NCBI RefSeq assembly: GCF_003815655.1
Contig: NZ_CP033917.1
Span: 2,914,001-2,978,000 of the forward strand
DNA: 64,000 bases
From: Chryseobacterium sp. G0201
GTDB lineage: Bacteria; Bacteroidota; Bacteroidia; Flavobacteriales; Weeksellaceae
Reading direction: 5' to 3'
In this document: in pieces, positions 62,876 to 64,000 of the stretch
Position numbering within the stretch: the first letter of the stretch is position 1
How the letters are laid out: each line of letters starts with the position of its first letter
Notes under the pieces: generated by a model
What the model was told of the DNA's origin: nothing
Seen by the model: the letters and a program-made list of their open reading frames with translations, nothing else
The model's database searches: none
Translations under genes and position numbers: made by a program

Positions 62876-63868
62876 TTAAAATCGATATAAAATACTTCCC
62901 CATGTTGCTCCGGAGCCGTATCCTACTATAAGTGCCAGTTTTCCAGCTCTTTCTTCTGGACGGGTATTCTCCATATATTCACTCAACGTAATAGGTAAGG
63001 AACCAGAAGCAATGTTTCCATATTTGTGAACATTAACCTGTACTTTATCTTTTGGAATTTCCAGATTATGTACTACTGCATCAAGAATTCTCATATTGGG
63101 TTGGTGAGGGATAATAACATGTATATCTTCAATTGAAAGATTATGCTTTTCAAAGGTCTGTATGATTATTTCTGTGAAATTTTTTACGGCATGTTTAAAC
63201 ATGGTTTTGCCATCCATTCTAAAATGAGGGCATTTGCTTTGATCTCCGTTGAAGGTTTTGCCTGACGTCCCGGGACTTTCAGTCCAAAGCAGTTTGAAAT
63301 AATTTCCATCAGCGTGTGTTGATGCATGCAATATCCCTTTATTTGGATCTTCTGAAGCACTTAAAACCACTGCTCCTGCACCGTCACCGAGTAATATGGA
63401 AAGATTCCTTCCTTCATTAGAGTAATCCATTCTTTTTGATAAAGCTTCTCCACAACATATTAATATATGCTGATGAGTTCCTGTTGCTATAAACTGTTTC
63501 GCGATATCCATTCCATAAATAAGGCCGCTACACTGTGCTCGAATATCGAACACAGGAATTGTATTTTTTAGAGAAAGCATTGGTTGAATGAGACAGGCCT
63601 GGGAGGGATCATGGTGATCCGGACTCAATGTATTCACAATCAACATATCGATGTCTTCCGGTGAGAGACCGGCCTTTTCTATTGCTTTTTTACAGGCTTG
63701 AACCATCAATACACTTGTGGTTTCATTTTCAGAAATATGTTTTCTGGTAAGTACACCTGTGCGGGTTTCTATAAATTCTTCCGTAGTATTCATCCGTTCA
63801 ACAATTGTTTTATTATCTATCGTTGCAGAGGGTAGAGCATGGCCAAAGCCGGATATGACAGTATTCAT
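62876..63868 (-). CDS. KASIII-type condensing enzyme (FabH/PqsD-like)
   Basis: 330 residues. Cys113 in I-R-A-Q-C-S-G-L-I-Y, His in I-P-H-Q-P-N-M-R-I and Asn in K-Y-G-N-I-A-S-G-S give the usual Cys-His-Asn triad. N-terminal T-R-T-G-V-x-x-R-K is present. FabH condenses acyl-CoA with malonyl-ACP; PqsD and related enzymes use anthraniloyl thioester instead. Here it likely starts the chain with an anthraniloyl unit (inference from the neighbours). Its ATG overlaps the previous stop by one base (TAATG). Confidence 0.9.
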   Translation of the reverse strand: MNTVISGFGHALPSATIDNKTIVERMNTTEEFIETRTGVLTRKHISENETTSVLMVQACKKAIEKAGLSPEDIDMLIVNTLSPDHHDPSQACLIQPMLSLKNTIPVFDIRAQCSGLIYGMDIAKQFIATGTHQHILICCGEALSKRMDYSNEGRNLSILLGDGAGAVVLSASEDPNKGILHASTHADGNYFKLLWTESPGTSGKTFNGDQSKCPHFRMDGKTMFKHAVKNFTEIIIQTFEKHNLSIEDIHVIIPHQPNMRILDAVVHNLEIPKDKVQVNVHKYGNIASGSLPITLSEYMENTRPEERAGKLALIVGYGSGATWGSILYRF

Positions 63869-64000
63869 TAGTCGTAATTTTTGTTCATTACATTATCTAT
63901 ATCCTCTCCTTCGGTAGATTTTTTTTTGAAATATTCTATAGCATCTTCCACATCTTTTTCAAACCTGTTTTCTCTCCAGATTTCCATGTTTCCATTATCA
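63868..64000 (-). CDS. Partial gene, C-terminal end only
   Basis: The last 43 residues (N-G-N-M-E-I-W-R-E-N-R-F-E-K-D-V-E-D-A-I then a Lys/Glu-rich end E-D-I-D-N-V-M-N-K-N-Y-D) run to the stop at 63868-63870, overlapping the KASIII start by one base. The upstream part lies outside the window. Too little is visible to assign a function; a further biosynthetic enzyme or ligase is expected here. Confidence 0.6.
   Translation of the reverse strand, partial: DNGNMEIWRENRFEKDVEDAIEYFKKKSTEGEDIDNVMNKNYD

Noticed and set aside
57308..63868. Flexirubin or dialkylresorcinol pigment cluster
   Set aside because: No DarA/DarB pair, tyrosine ammonia lyase or ligase seen, and anthranilate synthase plus PqsE-like protein are not part of that cluster. 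It cannot be fully excluded until the left part of the operon is seen.
1..64000. CRISPR arrays, tRNA or rRNA genes
   Set aside because: No regularly spaced direct repeats and no tRNA arm pattern or rRNA sequence noticed on either strand.

Overview
The window is AT-rich DNA (roughly one third G+C by eye) from a member of Bacteroidota, most likely class Flavobacteriia and probably Chryseobacterium or a close relative. The basis is the promoter type (-7 boxes of the form TAnnTTTG, few clear Shine-Dalgarno sites), the protein families (TPR-membrane-AraC regulators, DUF4142, DUF6766, CCC-motif proteins, Ku next to LigD) and the general look of the proteins. The genus is inferred. I saw no tRNA, rRNA or CRISPR array.

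Layout. 0-7.6 kb: a MocR regulator, acetyltransferases, a lipoprotein, and a Ku/LigD end-joining locus that is broken in three ways and fused to the tail of a cold-shock gene. 7.9-13.6 kb: a gene graveyard (Fic, AraC, EamA, DUF2511 and IS5 remnants) around an intact DUF1016 nuclease and a DHFR-like reductase, plus one copy of a candidate small RNA. 13.7-39.4 kb: a stress island with three Crp/Fnr paralogues, catalase HPII, DUF4142, YciE/F-like, GlsB-like and KGG proteins, several short-chain dehydrogenases, a zinc alcohol dehydrogenase, two CinA-like proteins, an amylase, BrkB, CcoG, a FAD-Rieske oxidoreductase and NDH-2. 39.6-49.2 kb: a mixed zone with gene fragments, an array of hairpin-plus-T-tract elements containing a second small-RNA copy, an SDR/HbpS/AraC operon, a lone terpene synthase, a broken bestrophin and an IS481 element. 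49.3-54.6 kb: secreted proteins, a TPR-AraC regulator, a di-haem peroxidase and a frameshifted DUF3995 gene.

54.6 kb to the window end is the most notable part: one tightly packed minus-strand operon holding both subunits of an anthranilate synthase, a type II thioesterase, a FabZ-like dehydratase, a ketosynthase and a chain-length-factor-like partner that has lost its catalytic residues, a FabG-like reductase, a FAD monooxygenase, a PqsE-like metallo-beta-lactamase-fold protein and a KASIII. This combines the gene types of the Pseudomonas quinolone (pqs/phnAB) pathway with a type II polyketide engine. I infer an anthranilate-primed polyketide or alkenyl-quinolone-like product. Carrier protein and anthranilate-activating ligase are not in view and should lie beyond base 64000.

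Regulation. Four promoters in the stress island share one design: a 16-bp palindrome (TATGA-N6-TCATA type), 21 or 22 bp, then TAnnTTTG. Two of them precede the crp/fnr genes themselves, so one or more of these regulators probably controls the island and itself. Separately, eight broken reading frames can each be restored by adding one base to a homopolymer run, so either the assembly has homopolymer errors or these genes are decaying or phase-variable. Read-level checking should precede any biological reading of those pseudogenes.
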